NCBI GenBank assembly: GCA_965206315.1
Contig: OZ242210.1
Span: 744,001 to 808,000, forward strand
From: Bin16 sp965206315
Lineage (GTDB): Bacteria > Chloroflexota > Dehalococcoidia > Lucifugimonadales > Australimonadaceae
Length of the DNA stretch: 64,000 bases
Direction of reading: 5' to 3'
The translations under genes and the position numbers were made by a program. Shown here in pieces: positions 18,797-27,326 of the stretch (the stretch's first letter is position 1; each line of letters starts with the position of its first letter). Below the pieces are notes generated by a model. The model searched no databases, was not told the DNA's origin, and saw only the letters and a program-made list of their open reading frames with translations.

Positions 18797-19162
18797 GTGG
18801 TGGAGTACGTGCGGCTCAGACGCTGCAGCCAGACCCTCGCGTTCATGCGGCTCTCCATGCGCGTCTACCATGAGGCGTGCGAGGCTCCGGGGTACTACGC
18901 AGGGGGCATCCGCGCCAAGTGGTGGCGGGGCGAGTTCTACAGCTACACGATCTGGGAAGACCGCGAGGCGATGACCGCTTTCGTGCGCTCTCCGCCCCAC
19001 GCAGAGGCGGCTGCCGTCGTCGCGGAGTTCGCGGCGCCGGGCTCCTGCTACGCGGAGTTCATCAGCGATGCGCCGCCGGACTGGGATGACGCGCGTCGAC
19101 GCCTCTCCACTCCAACAGCCTATTTCACGCCGCCGCTCCGGGGGGACCTCCGCAACCGCTAG
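18797..19162 (+). CDS. Small ABM/DUF3291-like protein
   Basis: A 121-residue protein with a ferredoxin-like alpha/beta fold pattern: VEYVRLRR, then RAKWWRGEFYSYTIWEDREA and MTAFVRSPPHAEA. It resembles antibiotic-biosynthesis-monooxygenase or DUF3291 proteins, which use no cofactor. The GTG at 18797 lacks a clear ribosome-binding site. The same frame is open upstream to a CTG at 18752 placed 9 bp after GGAGG, which would add 15 residues (LVESFEEYEIKPRIH) that look like real coding sequence. A CTG start is therefore possible. It follows the SDR by about 60 bp. Confidence 0.6.
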   Translation: MVEYVRLRRCSQTLAFMRLSMRVYHEACEAPGYYAGGIRAKWWRGEFYSYTIWEDREAMTAFVRSPPHAEAAAVVAEFAAPGSCYAEFISDAPPDWDDARRRLSTPTAYFTPPLRGDLRNR

Positions 19163-19737
19163 AAGAAATCGTGCAGGCGGTCCTTGAGCAGGGCGTGAAC
19201 GCCTGCAAGCAGCAGCACCATCGTCATCAGGAACACCGCCAGCTCCCAGTCCAGGCCGTGCGCGACGATGGCCAGGGCAGTACCCGCGGCAGGTGCGTGC
19301 TCCGTATCGGTCAACGCCATCAGCAGCATCGCCAGGCCGACAGCGAGGGCGGCGTAGAAGCCGAACAGCAGGGAGAAGTCGCCGGTGAACTGCGTCCCTG
19401 TGACGTACTCGGCGAAGAAGTCGACCAGTGACGCTGCGACGACAGCCACCGCGTGCCCGCCGATGCTGTGGCGCGGGTGCGCCGTTACGCTGCGCGGGCC
19501 GATGAAGAGGATGAACGCGGTTGAGGCGATGGCGGCGACGAGAACGGCGCGGGCAACGCTATCCCCGGTGATGAGGTCTGCCGCCCAGAGGGCCAGCATG
19601 AGCGATACCGTAGCGAGCCCCACCTGGAAGAAGTAGACGCGCAGCAGGATGCGGCCGCGCGCGCCGCGGGTGAGCCTTGGATTGATGAGGCGGGACCTCC
19701 AACGTGCGGGGCGGAGGCGGCGTTCCGGATGGCGCAT
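19159..19737 (-). CDS. HPP-family integral membrane protein
   Basis: A 192-residue protein with four predicted membrane helices after a basic N-terminus. The loop SVTAHPRHSIGGHAVAV corresponds to the family's HPP-containing signature. HPP proteins have been implicated in nitrite or small-solute transport in some bacteria; nothing here fixes the substrate. The frame is open to 19809, but the ATG at 19737 gives the usual short N-terminus. It is downstream of, and on the same strand as, the unknown gene at 19810-20511. The 3' end overlaps the preceding plus-strand gene by 4 bp, tail to tail. Confidence 0.75.
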   Translation of the reverse strand: MRHPERRLRPARWRSRLINPRLTRGARGRILLRVYFFQVGLATVSLMLALWAADLITGDSVARAVLVAAIASTAFILFIGPRSVTAHPRHSIGGHAVAVVAASLVDFFAEYVTGTQFTGDFSLLFGFYAALAVGLAMLLMALTDTEHAPAAGTALAIVAHGLDWELAVFLMTMVLLLAGVHALLKDRLHDFF

Positions 19738-19809
19738 TGTACGGGTTTGAGCCCTCTGACGGAGGGGAACCCGGACCCTTGCTATCGGGTTGAATCGTCG
19801 CCTCATCAT

Positions 19810-20511
19810 TCACCGGAAGAGGGCGAAGAAGCGGTCCTGGTACTCATCGAACAGGTCCCAGCGTTCGATCTCCCGGTGAACGTCGCGCGGCTCTCGCTGG
19901 CCGCTCCGTGCCTCTTCGAGCATCTGTTCGATGCGCAGACGGGCTTCCATCGGAACGCCGCCCTCCGTGCGAAGCAGTCCCTGGGCGCGCATCTCGGATA
20001 CGTTCGTCTGCGCAGACTGGGTCGTGAAATCGTAGATGAACTTCATCAGCGAAAGGTCCCACAGGTCGTCGGAGCCGGTTATCACGGCCTCCAGCGGTTT
20101 GCGCTCCTTGTCCAGCCGGTCGACGATCCTGCGCGTCACTTCTTCGACCGTCCCGGAGACGACGGCGGTCTCTGCACCCTCGTTCTTGTAGTGGTACATC
20201 AGGCCCGGATGGTCCGGCCCTATCTCCTCGGCGAGACGCTGCAGGTAGCGGTCGGCGTTGTCGCCGAAGCCTTCATGGCGCAGCAGGTAGTACGGCGTGA
20301 CCACCCGCGGACGCTCCGCCCGCACGACACCCTCGCGCACGACCGATTCCTCATGCCCGTCCTGGGGGGCGTCGAGGTCTCGATACGAGGGTTCGGTCAC
20401 CAGGTAGTAACGGACGGACGTCGACCCGAACGTCGCGAGCCCCTGCTGGGGAGGCCTGACGACGCGGGTGCTGGCGATGGCCTCCATGAGACGTACGTCC
20501 TGCTCGTCCAT
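19810..20511 (-). CDS. Conserved-looking soluble protein of unknown function
   Basis: A 233-residue protein that I do not recognise. It has no signal peptide or membrane segment and is rich in Glu and Arg. It begins MDEQDVRLMEAIASTRVVRPPQQGL and contains SVRYYLVTEPSY, then PRVVTPYYLLRHEGFG, an interval with possible beta strands around AVVSGTVEEVTRRIVDRLD, and a charged C-terminus ending in DLFDEYQDRFFALFR. Codon use matches its neighbours. It is the upstream partner of the HPP membrane gene (72-bp gap). Confidence 0.65.
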   Translation of the reverse strand: MDEQDVRLMEAIASTRVVRPPQQGLATFGSTSVRYYLVTEPSYRDLDAPQDGHEESVVREGVVRAERPRVVTPYYLLRHEGFGDNADRYLQRLAEEIGPDHPGLMYHYKNEGAETAVVSGTVEEVTRRIVDRLDKERKPLEAVITGSDDLWDLSLMKFIYDFTTQSAQTNVSEMRAQGLLRTEGGVPMEARLRIEQMLEEARSGQREPRDVHREIERWDLFDEYQDRFFALFR

Positions 20512-20599
20512 GCCCCCATTATAGTCCGGGGGCCGCCGTGCTGGGACGCATCAGGCATGCCATTCCGCACGTACCGCCCGGCCTTAACGGTCCGTCGCC

Positions 20600-20628
20600 T
20601 TGACCATCTCCGCCGCGGCTGGTAACCA
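20600..20628 (+). promoter_or_regulatory. Candidate promoter of the GYD gene
   Basis: TTGACC (20600-20605) and TAACCA (20623-20628) are separated by 17 bp, 28 bp before the start codon. Confidence 0.4.
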
Positions 20629-20656
20629 TGCAGTATTCACCTATGGAGGAAGACGT

Positions 20657-20977
20657 ATGGGCAAGTACCTGTTCGAAGCCGATTACACCCAGGGAGGCAC
20701 CACCGGCCTGCTGAAGGAGGGGGGCACGCAACGGCGGGCAGCTCTCGCGGAGGCCATCGAAAGCGTCGGCGGCACTCTGGAGTCGTTCTACTATGCGTTC
20801 GGGAGGAACGATCTGTACATCGTCGCTGACCTTCCCGGTGACGCGGCGGCAGCGGCTGTCTCGTTGCACGTCGGCGCCGCCGGCGCGCTCACCGTCAGCA
20901 CCACCGTGCTGGTGACGCCGGAGACGATAGACGAAGCGGTCGGCAAGGACGTGGCCTACCGGGCTCCGGGAGCCTGA
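20657..20977 (+). CDS. GYD-domain protein
   Basis: A 106-residue protein of the GYD family, a small ferredoxin-like alpha/beta domain of unknown function. It begins MGKYLFEADYTQGG and shows GGTLESFYYAFGRNDLYIVADLP, the characteristic core, then a final strand TVSTTVLVTPETID. The ATG at 20657 is preceded by GGAGGA (20645-20650). GYD genes often sit beside catabolic oxidoreductases in this kind of genome, as here, but no reaction has been assigned. Confidence 0.8.
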   Translation: MGKYLFEADYTQGGTTGLLKEGGTQRRAALAEAIESVGGTLESFYYAFGRNDLYIVADLPGDAAAAAVSLHVGAAGALTVSTTVLVTPETIDEAVGKDVAYRAPGA

Positions 20978-21044
20978 TGCGCGTGCCGTCCGCGAGCGCC
21001 TATCGGCGCCAGGCCGGCATCGAGCGCTCTTCAGGGTTGGCGGT

Positions 21045-21437
21045 CTACCGGTGCTCCCGGGTGAACCCTCTCTCGCTGTACGTGCTGAACGCGAGGTAGG
21101 CAAGCCGTTCGGTGCCGGTGTTCCTGATGCCGTGGTCTTGGTTCCTGGGGATGATCACGCACTCTCCCGCCTTGACGGGCACGGGACTCAGTTCGCCCCG
21201 CAGGTAGTGTCCCTCGCCTTCCAGCAGGTAGAAGACGTGAAGGTTCTCCGGATGCCGGTGGAGGGAGTGCTCCTGGCCAGGCTTAAGGTTCCAGACGACG
21301 AGGCTGGCGTCCGGGTCGTCGTGGTACATGCGGACCACCGTTGCGCCTTCATCCGAAAAGACGCGGAAGTCCCGCGGGTCGTAGACCCCCTCGCCCAGCG
21401 TCTCAGGCGTGATCTGTTTGGAGTGATCAGACGGCAT
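21045..21437 (-). CDS. Cupin-domain protein
   Basis: A 130-residue single-cupin protein. Motif 1 reads GQEHSLHRHPENLHVFYLLEGEG (two His and a Glu-like position) and motif 2 reads GECVIIPRNQDHGIRNTG. Metal binding is therefore likely. Cupins of this size act as dioxygenase-like enzymes, isomerases or sensors; the role here is unknown. The start ATG at 21437 lies within the last codons of the Rieske gene (11-bp overlap), so the two are translationally coupled and probably work in one pathway. Confidence 0.85.
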   Translation of the reverse strand: MPSDHSKQITPETLGEGVYDPRDFRVFSDEGATVVRMYHDDPDASLVVWNLKPGQEHSLHRHPENLHVFYLLEGEGHYLRGELSPVPVKAGECVIIPRNQDHGIRNTGTERLAYLAFSTYSERGFTREHR

Positions 21438-22641
21438 GAGCCTCTTCCTTCGCTTCGGGCGTCGAGGCTGTCGTTCCGTTGGGCGTCCCGGCTGGCGCCC
21501 CCTCATCCCAGCCAACGCCGCGGGCACGCCGGTTGGCGTAGTCCTGCCACAATGCCTGGAACGCATCCGGTCTGTAGAGCTTGGGGCTGGGTGCGTAGAA
21601 CCCCTGCCGCTTCGCGTAGTCCGACGCGTGGCGCACCATCACCTTGTCCTGTCCGATGAACCGCCCAACCCCGGCAGGGCGTCCCCAGACGTAGTAGCGC
21701 AAGGCCTGCCAGACAGCGTCGATGGGGTTCTTCGGCCACGTGCAGGTCACCTGCCAGAGGCGATAGTGGTCCTCGTCCACCGGCACGTAGAACTCGTAGT
21801 AGATGCCTCCCCTCAGCGGGAAGTTGAGGACGCGGTTGATACCGGGAAGTCCCAACGAGATGAACGCCCTCAAGCCGAAGAGGTCGGTGCTCAAACGGCC
21901 TCCCTTGCGGTAACGCCAGGGTTTGCCCTCCAGCGTCGGCCACGTCCCAAGACCGGGATACTCAGCCTGCCGGACGACCTCCTCGGACCTGTCTACCACC
22001 CATTCGCCGTCCAGGTCCTCCGAGACGTACGGGGTATAGTTGCGCATGTAGGCCGGGTTCTGCCGGGTGAACACCCATAGCGAGTCGCGGTGGAGCATGG
22101 GGGCATGCCCGTAGCCGATATTCTCGGCGTGGGCCCTCCAGTTCCCGTAGGTGACGCCCTTGACGACCCGGACCCTGGTGTCGTCCCTAGCCAGGAGACG
22201 CGGAATGTCCTCTTCGACCGGCGCCGGGTGTCGTTCGCCCATCCATACCCAGAGGACCCCCTTGCGCTCCTCCACCGGATAGGTCTTCACCCTGATGCGG
22301 CCCACGACGGGGCTGTCCGGCCCGTCCGTCAGCGCGCCGACGCACCTGCCGTCGGTCAGGTCGAACACCCAACCGTGGTAGCGGCAAGCGATGGTGCGGG
22401 TGTCGGGGAACTCATCCTTCCCCAGGGACAGGGGCGTACCCCGGTGGGGACATTCATCCTTCGTGGCGAAGACACGGTCCCCGCGGCGGAAGAAGGCTAA
22501 CCGATCGCCCAGCATGGTGAGCGAGACAGGCCGACGGCCCACCTCCTTCGCCATGAGCGCGGGATACCAGTAGTTCCGAAACCCCAGCGCCGCTTCCTGG
22601 TACGGTTGCCCTGAACGCCGGGTGGGGGTCGACGTAGACAT
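21427..22641 (-). CDS. Rieske non-heme iron oxygenase, alpha-type subunit
   Basis: A 404-residue ring-hydroxylating or demethylating oxygenase. The Rieske [2Fe-2S] ligands are C64-P-H66 and C86-x-x-H89 (DECPHRGTPL and CRYHGW). The mononuclear iron site shows H179 and H184 in GHAPMLHRDS. The family resembles phthalate, vanillate and carbazole-type single-component oxygenases, which take electrons from a separate reductase; no reductase gene is nearby. The start is the ATG at 22641; longer upstream frames cross the promoter region. A TTGCCG-18-TACAAT promoter (minus strand) and a dyad lie just upstream. Confidence 0.92.
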   Translation of the reverse strand: MSTSTPTRRSGQPYQEAALGFRNYWYPALMAKEVGRRPVSLTMLGDRLAFFRRGDRVFATKDECPHRGTPLSLGKDEFPDTRTIACRYHGWVFDLTDGRCVGALTDGPDSPVVGRIRVKTYPVEERKGVLWVWMGERHPAPVEEDIPRLLARDDTRVRVVKGVTYGNWRAHAENIGYGHAPMLHRDSLWVFTRQNPAYMRNYTPYVSEDLDGEWVVDRSEEVVRQAEYPGLGTWPTLEGKPWRYRKGGRLSTDLFGLRAFISLGLPGINRVLNFPLRGGIYYEFYVPVDEDHYRLWQVTCTWPKNPIDAVWQALRYYVWGRPAGVGRFIGQDKVMVRHASDYAKRQGFYAPSPKLYRPDAFQALWQDYANRRARGVGWDEGAPAGTPNGTTASTPEAKEEAHAV

Positions 22642-22670
22642 CTGGCGCCCCTTCTCGCAGAGGGTCTCGT

Positions 22671-22694
22671 CCATACCGGAGAACCCCGGTATGG
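22671..22694. promoter_or_regulatory. 24-bp operator-like dyad between divergent catabolic genes
   Basis: Perfect 9-bp arms CCATACCGG and CCGGTATGG flank a 6-bp spacer (AGAACC). The site lies 30 bp upstream of the Rieske start codon and 85 bp upstream of the first LigB start. It falls just downstream of the likely minus-strand transcription start. No regulator gene is encoded in the cluster. Confidence 0.65.
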
Positions 22695-22716
22695 CACAGG
22701 CACTCGCTGAGGGCGT

Positions 22717-22746
22717 ATTGTACGGGCGCAATAGAAGGGGCGGCAA
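22717..22746 (-). promoter_or_regulatory. Candidate promoter for the Rieske-cupin pair
   Basis: On the minus strand TTGCCG (22746-22741) and TACAAT (22722-22717) are separated by 18 bp, placing the start of transcription a little before the dyad at 22671-22694. Confidence 0.45.
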
Positions 22747-22779
22747 GCGCCCGACGCTCGCTGCCATCGGAGTGACCGC

Positions 22780-23691
22780 GTGCTGGCCGCGTCCATCGCT
22801 GTCTCTCACAATCCATTCATGCACAGCCCCCACGCGTCCTGGCCTGAGCTGTCGGAACGTGTCCTTGCAGGTCGCCCCCGGCATCCCCTCGCGCTCTCCG
22901 ACACGACTACCCCGAACGAGTACGAGCAGAGGCTCGCGGCCTTGTTCGACGGGACCGCGAAGACCATCGAGGCGGCGAAGCCCGACGTGCTCCTGGTCCT
23001 CTGCTCAGACGATGGCCGGCTCTTCTCGGCGGTGCAGGTGCCTCAACTATGGACGTTCCTGGGCCCCGAGATATGGGGCGCCCGCAGCGACGACAACCCT
23101 GCCGGCATCGTAACGCTGCAATGCCACGGAGAGGTCGCGGCGTCTCTCCACGCCGACCTCGTCGCAGCGGGGTTCGACATGAGTTACGCGGGTCACCTCA
23201 ATCCGCTCGGCAGGCCCGAACTCGGAGCGCCCGCCGCACTCTTCGAGACAGTCCGCCGGCTGGGGCTGGAAGCGACGCCGGTGGTCCCGCTGTTCATCAA
23301 CGCGCACGTCGAGCCTGCGGTCTCCGGGTACCGGTGCTACGAACTCGGAGCCGCAGCCGCTGAAGCGCTCTCCCGCGCGAAAGAGCGCGTGGTCCTGCTG
23401 GCGTCAGGGGGGCTCTCTCACGATTATGGAGGGCCTCGTGCGGGCTGGGTAGACGAGCCGCTGGACGAGTGGGTGGTGGCCCGGCTTCAACGAGGGAACG
23501 GCCAGAGCCTGGGCGCCCTGTTCGACGTCGAGTCCGACTCGGTCGTTGGGGGGGCCGCCGAGATGCGGCTCTGGGCTGCGGCTGCCGGCGCGGGCGAGTA
23601 TGTCGGCGCCGGGGCCGAGACGGTAGACAGGTTCTCGTTCTGGCCCGCAGCGGCGGGAGTCGCGGCGGTCACCTGGTCCGCGCCAACGTAA
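22780..23691 (+). CDS. LigB-type extradiol dioxygenase family protein, paralog 1
   Basis: A 303-residue member of the class III extradiol (LigB/protocatechuate 4,5-dioxygenase beta) family. H10 in AVSHNPF matches the first metal ligand, H214 in SGGLSHDYGG the catalytic base, and E261 in GGAAEMRLW the carboxylate ligand. Where the family normally has DHxxxF, this protein has CSDDGRLF (D77-D78), so the second metal-ligand His appears to be absent. The start is GTG at 22780. The next gene is a paralog 8 bp downstream, suggesting a hetero-oligomer or sequential steps. Confidence 0.8.
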   Translation: MLAASIAVSHNPFMHSPHASWPELSERVLAGRPRHPLALSDTTTPNEYEQRLAALFDGTAKTIEAAKPDVLLVLCSDDGRLFSAVQVPQLWTFLGPEIWGARSDDNPAGIVTLQCHGEVAASLHADLVAAGFDMSYAGHLNPLGRPELGAPAALFETVRRLGLEATPVVPLFINAHVEPAVSGYRCYELGAAAAEALSRAKERVVLLASGGLSHDYGGPRAGWVDEPLDEWVVARLQRGNGQSLGALFDVESDSVVGGAAEMRLWAAAAGAGEYVGAGAETVDRFSFWPAAAGVAAVTWSAPT

Positions 23692-23699
23692 GGAGGAAC

Positions 23700-24635
23700 A
23701 TGCCCATCGGATACGGACTGGCCTCGCCCCACGCGCCGGGCATCAACGTCGGGATCGATCAGTGGAAGGCGTCGTACCAAAGGCTCATCCGGGACCTGCC
23801 CCAGCCACCGGAGGCGGAGTCTGAGACCGAGGACGATATCGCCGAGCAGTACGAGCGGATGCACGCGGCGTTCCGGACGCTCCGCGCGGGCCTCGACGCG
23901 TACAGGCCCGACCTGCTGGTGATGATCGGCGGCGACCAGACCGAGATGTTCGACCGTTCCAACGTGCCGAACATCATGGTCTACACCGGCGAAGAGGCAT
24001 GGGGGCAGAACATCGTCCGCGGGCAGGAGCCGAGCGACGAGACGAAGGTCCGCTTCAGGGTGGACAGCGAGACCTCCAACCGCCTGCTGACGGCCCTCGT
24101 GAAGGAGGAAGGGTTCGACGTGGCGTTCAGCGCCACGCAGGATGCCCTCGGCACGCCGGAGCGCGGGCTTCCTCATGCCTTCACCCGGCCGGCGCCGTTC
24201 CTCATGAGCGACCCGGACCTCCCGGTCGTCATCGTCTACGTCAATACCTACGATCCTCCGTCGCTATCCGCGAAGCGGTGCTACGAGCTCGGCAGGGCGA
24301 TAGCGCGCAGGTTCACGGACGACCCGCGCAGGATCGCCATCTACGGCTCCGGCGGGCTTTCGCACGATCCCGGTGGCGCCCGTTCGGGCTGGATCGACTC
24401 CAGGCTCGACCGCTGGTTCCTCAGCAGGATCGAGAGCGGCGAGGGCGCCGCGACCACCGCGCTGTACACGTTCGACTCCCAGACGATGCGAGGCGGCACC
24501 GGCGAGATACGGGCATGGATAGTCGCCGCCGGAGCGATGGAAGAGATGGGGGCAAGGGCGACGTTGATCGACTATGTCCCGGCGCACCGGGCCGTCACCG
24601 GGATGGCCTGGGTCCACTGGCAGGTGGAAGGATGA
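23700..24635 (+). CDS. LigB-type extradiol dioxygenase family protein, paralog 2
   Basis: A 311-residue class III extradiol-type protein related to the preceding gene. Candidate active-site residues are H11 (LASPHAPG), H222 (GSGGLSHDPGG) and E269 (GTGEIRAW). The position of the second metal His reads GGDQTEMF (D79-Q80), again without His. AAGGAGGAAC just before the ATG at 23700 is a strong ribosome-binding site. The stop overlaps the start of the dienelactone hydrolase gene (ATGA). The true substrate, and whether it is active, are unknown. Confidence 0.8.
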   Translation: MPIGYGLASPHAPGINVGIDQWKASYQRLIRDLPQPPEAESETEDDIAEQYERMHAAFRTLRAGLDAYRPDLLVMIGGDQTEMFDRSNVPNIMVYTGEEAWGQNIVRGQEPSDETKVRFRVDSETSNRLLTALVKEEGFDVAFSATQDALGTPERGLPHAFTRPAPFLMSDPDLPVVIVYVNTYDPPSLSAKRCYELGRAIARRFTDDPRRIAIYGSGGLSHDPGGARSGWIDSRLDRWFLSRIESGEGAATTALYTFDSQTMRGGTGEIRAWIVAAGAMEEMGARATLIDYVPAHRAVTGMAWVHWQVEG

Positions 24636-25426
24636 CGGGCCGTAGCACTTCCGCCGGAGGGCCGATGAATGTCAGCACGCGCTGGGTCGACCTCCCGTCC
24701 GAGGCAGAGAGGATGGCGGTATTCATGGCCGAGCCGGACACGGATGCCGTGGTCCCCGGCCTCGTCTACTTCCACGTGCTGCCAGGCATGAACGCTCAAC
24801 ACCGGTCCATGGCGGCCCGCCTGGCAGCCGCCGGCTACGTGGTGGCGGCGCCCGACCTGTATCACCGGCTGGGGTACCGTACGGAGTTCGAGTTTCCCGG
24901 GGAGCGAGACCGGGCCCGCGCAGCCCGTGAGAGCCTCACCCACTTCGGCCTCGCCGCGGACAGCCGCGTGGCGCTGAACCACCTGCGGGAGCATCCCGGC
25001 GTCGCACCCGATCGCCTCGGAGTGATCGGCTTCTGCATGGGGGGCACGGTGGCGTACCTCGCGGCGGCGCTCAACCGGGACGTTCGGGCGTCAGCCGTCA
25101 TCTACGGCCCGGACATCGCGCACGTCGAGCCCTCCCCGCGTACCCCCGTCAGCCCCCTGGATCTGGCCGAGGGGATACAGGGGCCGATGCTCTGGCTCTC
25201 CGCCCGGGGCGACCACCTCGCTCCACCGGCAGATGCGGACGCCATCGGCCGGCGGATGTCGGAACTGGAGAAGCCGTTCGAGAGCCACGTCTACGACGAC
25301 GGCAGCGTCGGCCACGGCTTCTTCGACGAGGACTTCCCGAACTTCTACAATGCCGCTGCTGCGGGGTGGGGGTGGCCGTTGATACTCGATTTCCTCGCCC
25401 GGCGCCTGCAAACTCAGGGGAGCTAG
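24632..25426 (+). CDS. Dienelactone hydrolase family protein
   Basis: A 264-residue alpha/beta hydrolase of the dienelactone hydrolase family. The nucleophile is C135 in GFCMGG, with acid D194 in ARGDHLAPP and H228 in GSVGHGFFDE, the Cys-Asp-His triad of the family. Such enzymes open lactones formed after ring cleavage. The ATG at 24632 overlaps the LigB stop; an in-frame ATG at 24665 would remove a weakly conserved 11-residue leader. Confidence 0.88.
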   Translation: MTGRSTSAGGPMNVSTRWVDLPSEAERMAVFMAEPDTDAVVPGLVYFHVLPGMNAQHRSMAARLAAAGYVVAAPDLYHRLGYRTEFEFPGERDRARAARESLTHFGLAADSRVALNHLREHPGVAPDRLGVIGFCMGGTVAYLAAALNRDVRASAVIYGPDIAHVEPSPRTPVSPLDLAEGIQGPMLWLSARGDHLAPPADADAIGRRMSELEKPFESHVYDDGSVGHGFFDEDFPNFYNAAAAGWGWPLILDFLARRLQTQGS

Positions 25427-25452
25427 CCAGCAGTCCCAACGAGGAGGGGTCC

Positions 25453-26418
25453 ATGCTTTCTTCTGCGGATATCACCGGCATCTGCGCGATGCCGATCACG
25501 CCCAGCAGGCCGGCAGCCGCCGAAGATGAGAGCACTGTTGCCCTCGATGTTTCTGCCGACATGGCAAGGAACCTCATCGAGGCAGGCGTCGGGAGCTTCG
25601 CGCTCTGCGGCACCACCGGCGAAGGCTGGGCGCTGACCCTTGCCGAGAAGCAGGAGTTCGTGGATACCGTCGTGCAGGTCAACGGCGGCCGCGTCCCGAT
25701 CTTCGCGGGCGCGACCGAGCTTGGCACCCGCAAGACGGTCCACGAGATGCGCCGCTTCAGAGAGATCGGAGCGGATGGAGCGTTCGTCGGGCTGCCTCTC
25801 TGGCAGACGCCTACGATGACCAACGCGGTACGATTCCTCGCGGACCTCAGCGAGGCCGTCCCCGACATGCCGGTGATGCTCTACGCCAACAGCCGGGTGT
25901 TCAAGTGGGACTTCCCGACGGAGTTCTGGGAAGCGGTAGCGAGGGAAGCGCCCACAGTCATCGCCTGCAAGATCGCGTACGGGACCGAGCATCTTGTCGA
26001 GGACGTGCAGGCGGCCGGCCACCGCATCAGGTTCCTCCCGAACGACCGCGCAGCCGTCGAGGCATATCGGAAGGTCGGGGGCCACATCGCTGCGTTCTGG
26101 GCGACGTCGGTCTGTATGGGGCCGGAGCCCGTACTCGCCCTGATGGACGCGATAGCGGCGGGCGACGAAGCCAGGATAGACGCCGTGGACGGAGTGCTGA
26201 AGAGGCTCCCGCCTCCCATCCCGCCGGGCAAGACCGCGGAGTTCGCCAGCTACAACGCGCAGGCCGTGAAGGTGTCGGCGCAGGCGGCGGGCTACGTGGA
26301 CGCAGGCCCGTTGCGCCCCCCGTACACCGACCTGCCCGACGACTGGCGGGAAGGGGCAGAGGCACGCGGGAAGGCCTGGGCGGCGGTCCGCGCCGATTTC
26401 GCGAAGGTTTCCACCTGA
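25453..26418 (+). CDS. DHDPS/NAL-family aldolase or hydratase-aldolase
   Basis: A 321-residue TIM-barrel Schiff-base aldolase of the dihydrodipicolinate synthase/N-acetylneuraminate lyase superfamily. GTTGE at 53-57, Y144 in MLYANSRVF and the Schiff-base lysine K173 in VIACKIAYG are visible. Context among ring-cleavage genes suggests a pyruvate-releasing hydratase-aldolase, as in polycyclic aromatic degradation, rather than lysine biosynthesis. This is inference. The ATG at 25453 follows GAGGAGGGG. It lies 26 bp after the hydrolase gene. Confidence 0.85.
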   Translation: MLSSADITGICAMPITPSRPAAAEDESTVALDVSADMARNLIEAGVGSFALCGTTGEGWALTLAEKQEFVDTVVQVNGGRVPIFAGATELGTRKTVHEMRRFREIGADGAFVGLPLWQTPTMTNAVRFLADLSEAVPDMPVMLYANSRVFKWDFPTEFWEAVAREAPTVIACKIAYGTEHLVEDVQAAGHRIRFLPNDRAAVEAYRKVGGHIAAFWATSVCMGPEPVLALMDAIAAGDEARIDAVDGVLKRLPPPIPPGKTAEFASYNAQAVKVSAQAAGYVDAGPLRPPYTDLPDDWREGAEARGKAWAAVRADFAKVST

Positions 26419-26505
26419 GGGACGTTTCGCTCACCGTGGGGGCTGCCGGGAATGGCAAGGGGCGGGGGAGCGCGTGTAATCTTGCCCTGATCGAGGTAAC
26501 AGCGG

Positions 26506-27312
26506 ATGCTCGTCCCCGAATTCTCCCTCGCAGGCAAGCGCGCCGTCGTCGTCGCAGGCAGCCGGGGCGTCGGCCTCGGCATCGCCCTCGCCTTTGCCGA
26601 AGCCGGCGCGGACGTCGCGGTTGCCGGCCTCACCCAGGCCAACGCCGACAAGGCGGCCGACCGTGTACGCGCCCTGGGCCGCGAGGCGCGCTCCTACGCG
26701 GTCGACGCAACCAGGGACGATCAGATGCGGGCTTTCGCGGAGGCCGCCATAGCGGACTTCGGCCCGGTGGACGCCGTCGTGAACTGCCTCGGCGAGCACT
26801 ACCCGGCCGTCGTCGCCGAGCGCCCCGGTCGCGACGAACCGGTGGCCGACCACAAGCTCTGGCAGGAGATCATCGACGTGAATCTCACCGAGGCGTTCCT
26901 CGGGTGCCACTACTTCGGGCCGCACATGCTCGAGCGGGGTAAGGGTACGGTCATCAACATCTCGGCCATGCACGCCGAGCGCACGCGCCCCAGGTTCGCG
27001 ATGTACGCCGCGGCGAAGCTGGCGCTCAACCACTTCACGCGGGGCGTCGCCTTGGAGTGGGCGCCCTACGGCGTGACCTGCAACGGCATCGCTCCGGGCC
27101 TTTTCCCCGATGTCGAGCAGCTGACGCCCGAGGGCATCGAGGAACGCCGGAGAGCGGCAGCCGCCCGCGTCCCGCTGAAGCGGCCCGGCACGATGCGCGA
27201 GGTCGGCCTGCTCGCCGTGTTCCTCGCTTCCGACGCAGCCACCTACATCACCGGCCAGACGATCGTCACCGACGGCGGCATGTCCCTCGCCCCGCAGGAG
27301 CCCGACGTCTAG
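26506..27312 (+). CDS. SDR-family oxidoreductase
   Basis: A 268-residue classical SDR. The cofactor loop is VVAGSRGVGLGIA (about residues 15-27), with the catalytic INISAMHAE and YAAAK (Ser, Tyr, Lys) and the C-terminal TGQTIVTDGGMSL. A longer loop ERPGRDEPVADHKLWQE separates the NNAG-equivalent (NCLGEHYP) from helix 4. The gap of 87 bp after the aldolase gene contains a possible -10 (TAATCT, 26477-26482), so it may have its own promoter. The substrate is unknown. Confidence 0.88.
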   Translation: MLVPEFSLAGKRAVVVAGSRGVGLGIALAFAEAGADVAVAGLTQANADKAADRVRALGREARSYAVDATRDDQMRAFAEAAIADFGPVDAVVNCLGEHYPAVVAERPGRDEPVADHKLWQEIIDVNLTEAFLGCHYFGPHMLERGKGTVINISAMHAERTRPRFAMYAAAKLALNHFTRGVALEWAPYGVTCNGIAPGLFPDVEQLTPEGIEERRRAAAARVPLKRPGTMREVGLLAVFLASDAATYITGQTIVTDGGMSLAPQEPDV

Positions 27313-27326
27313 GCCGCCCTCGCCAG

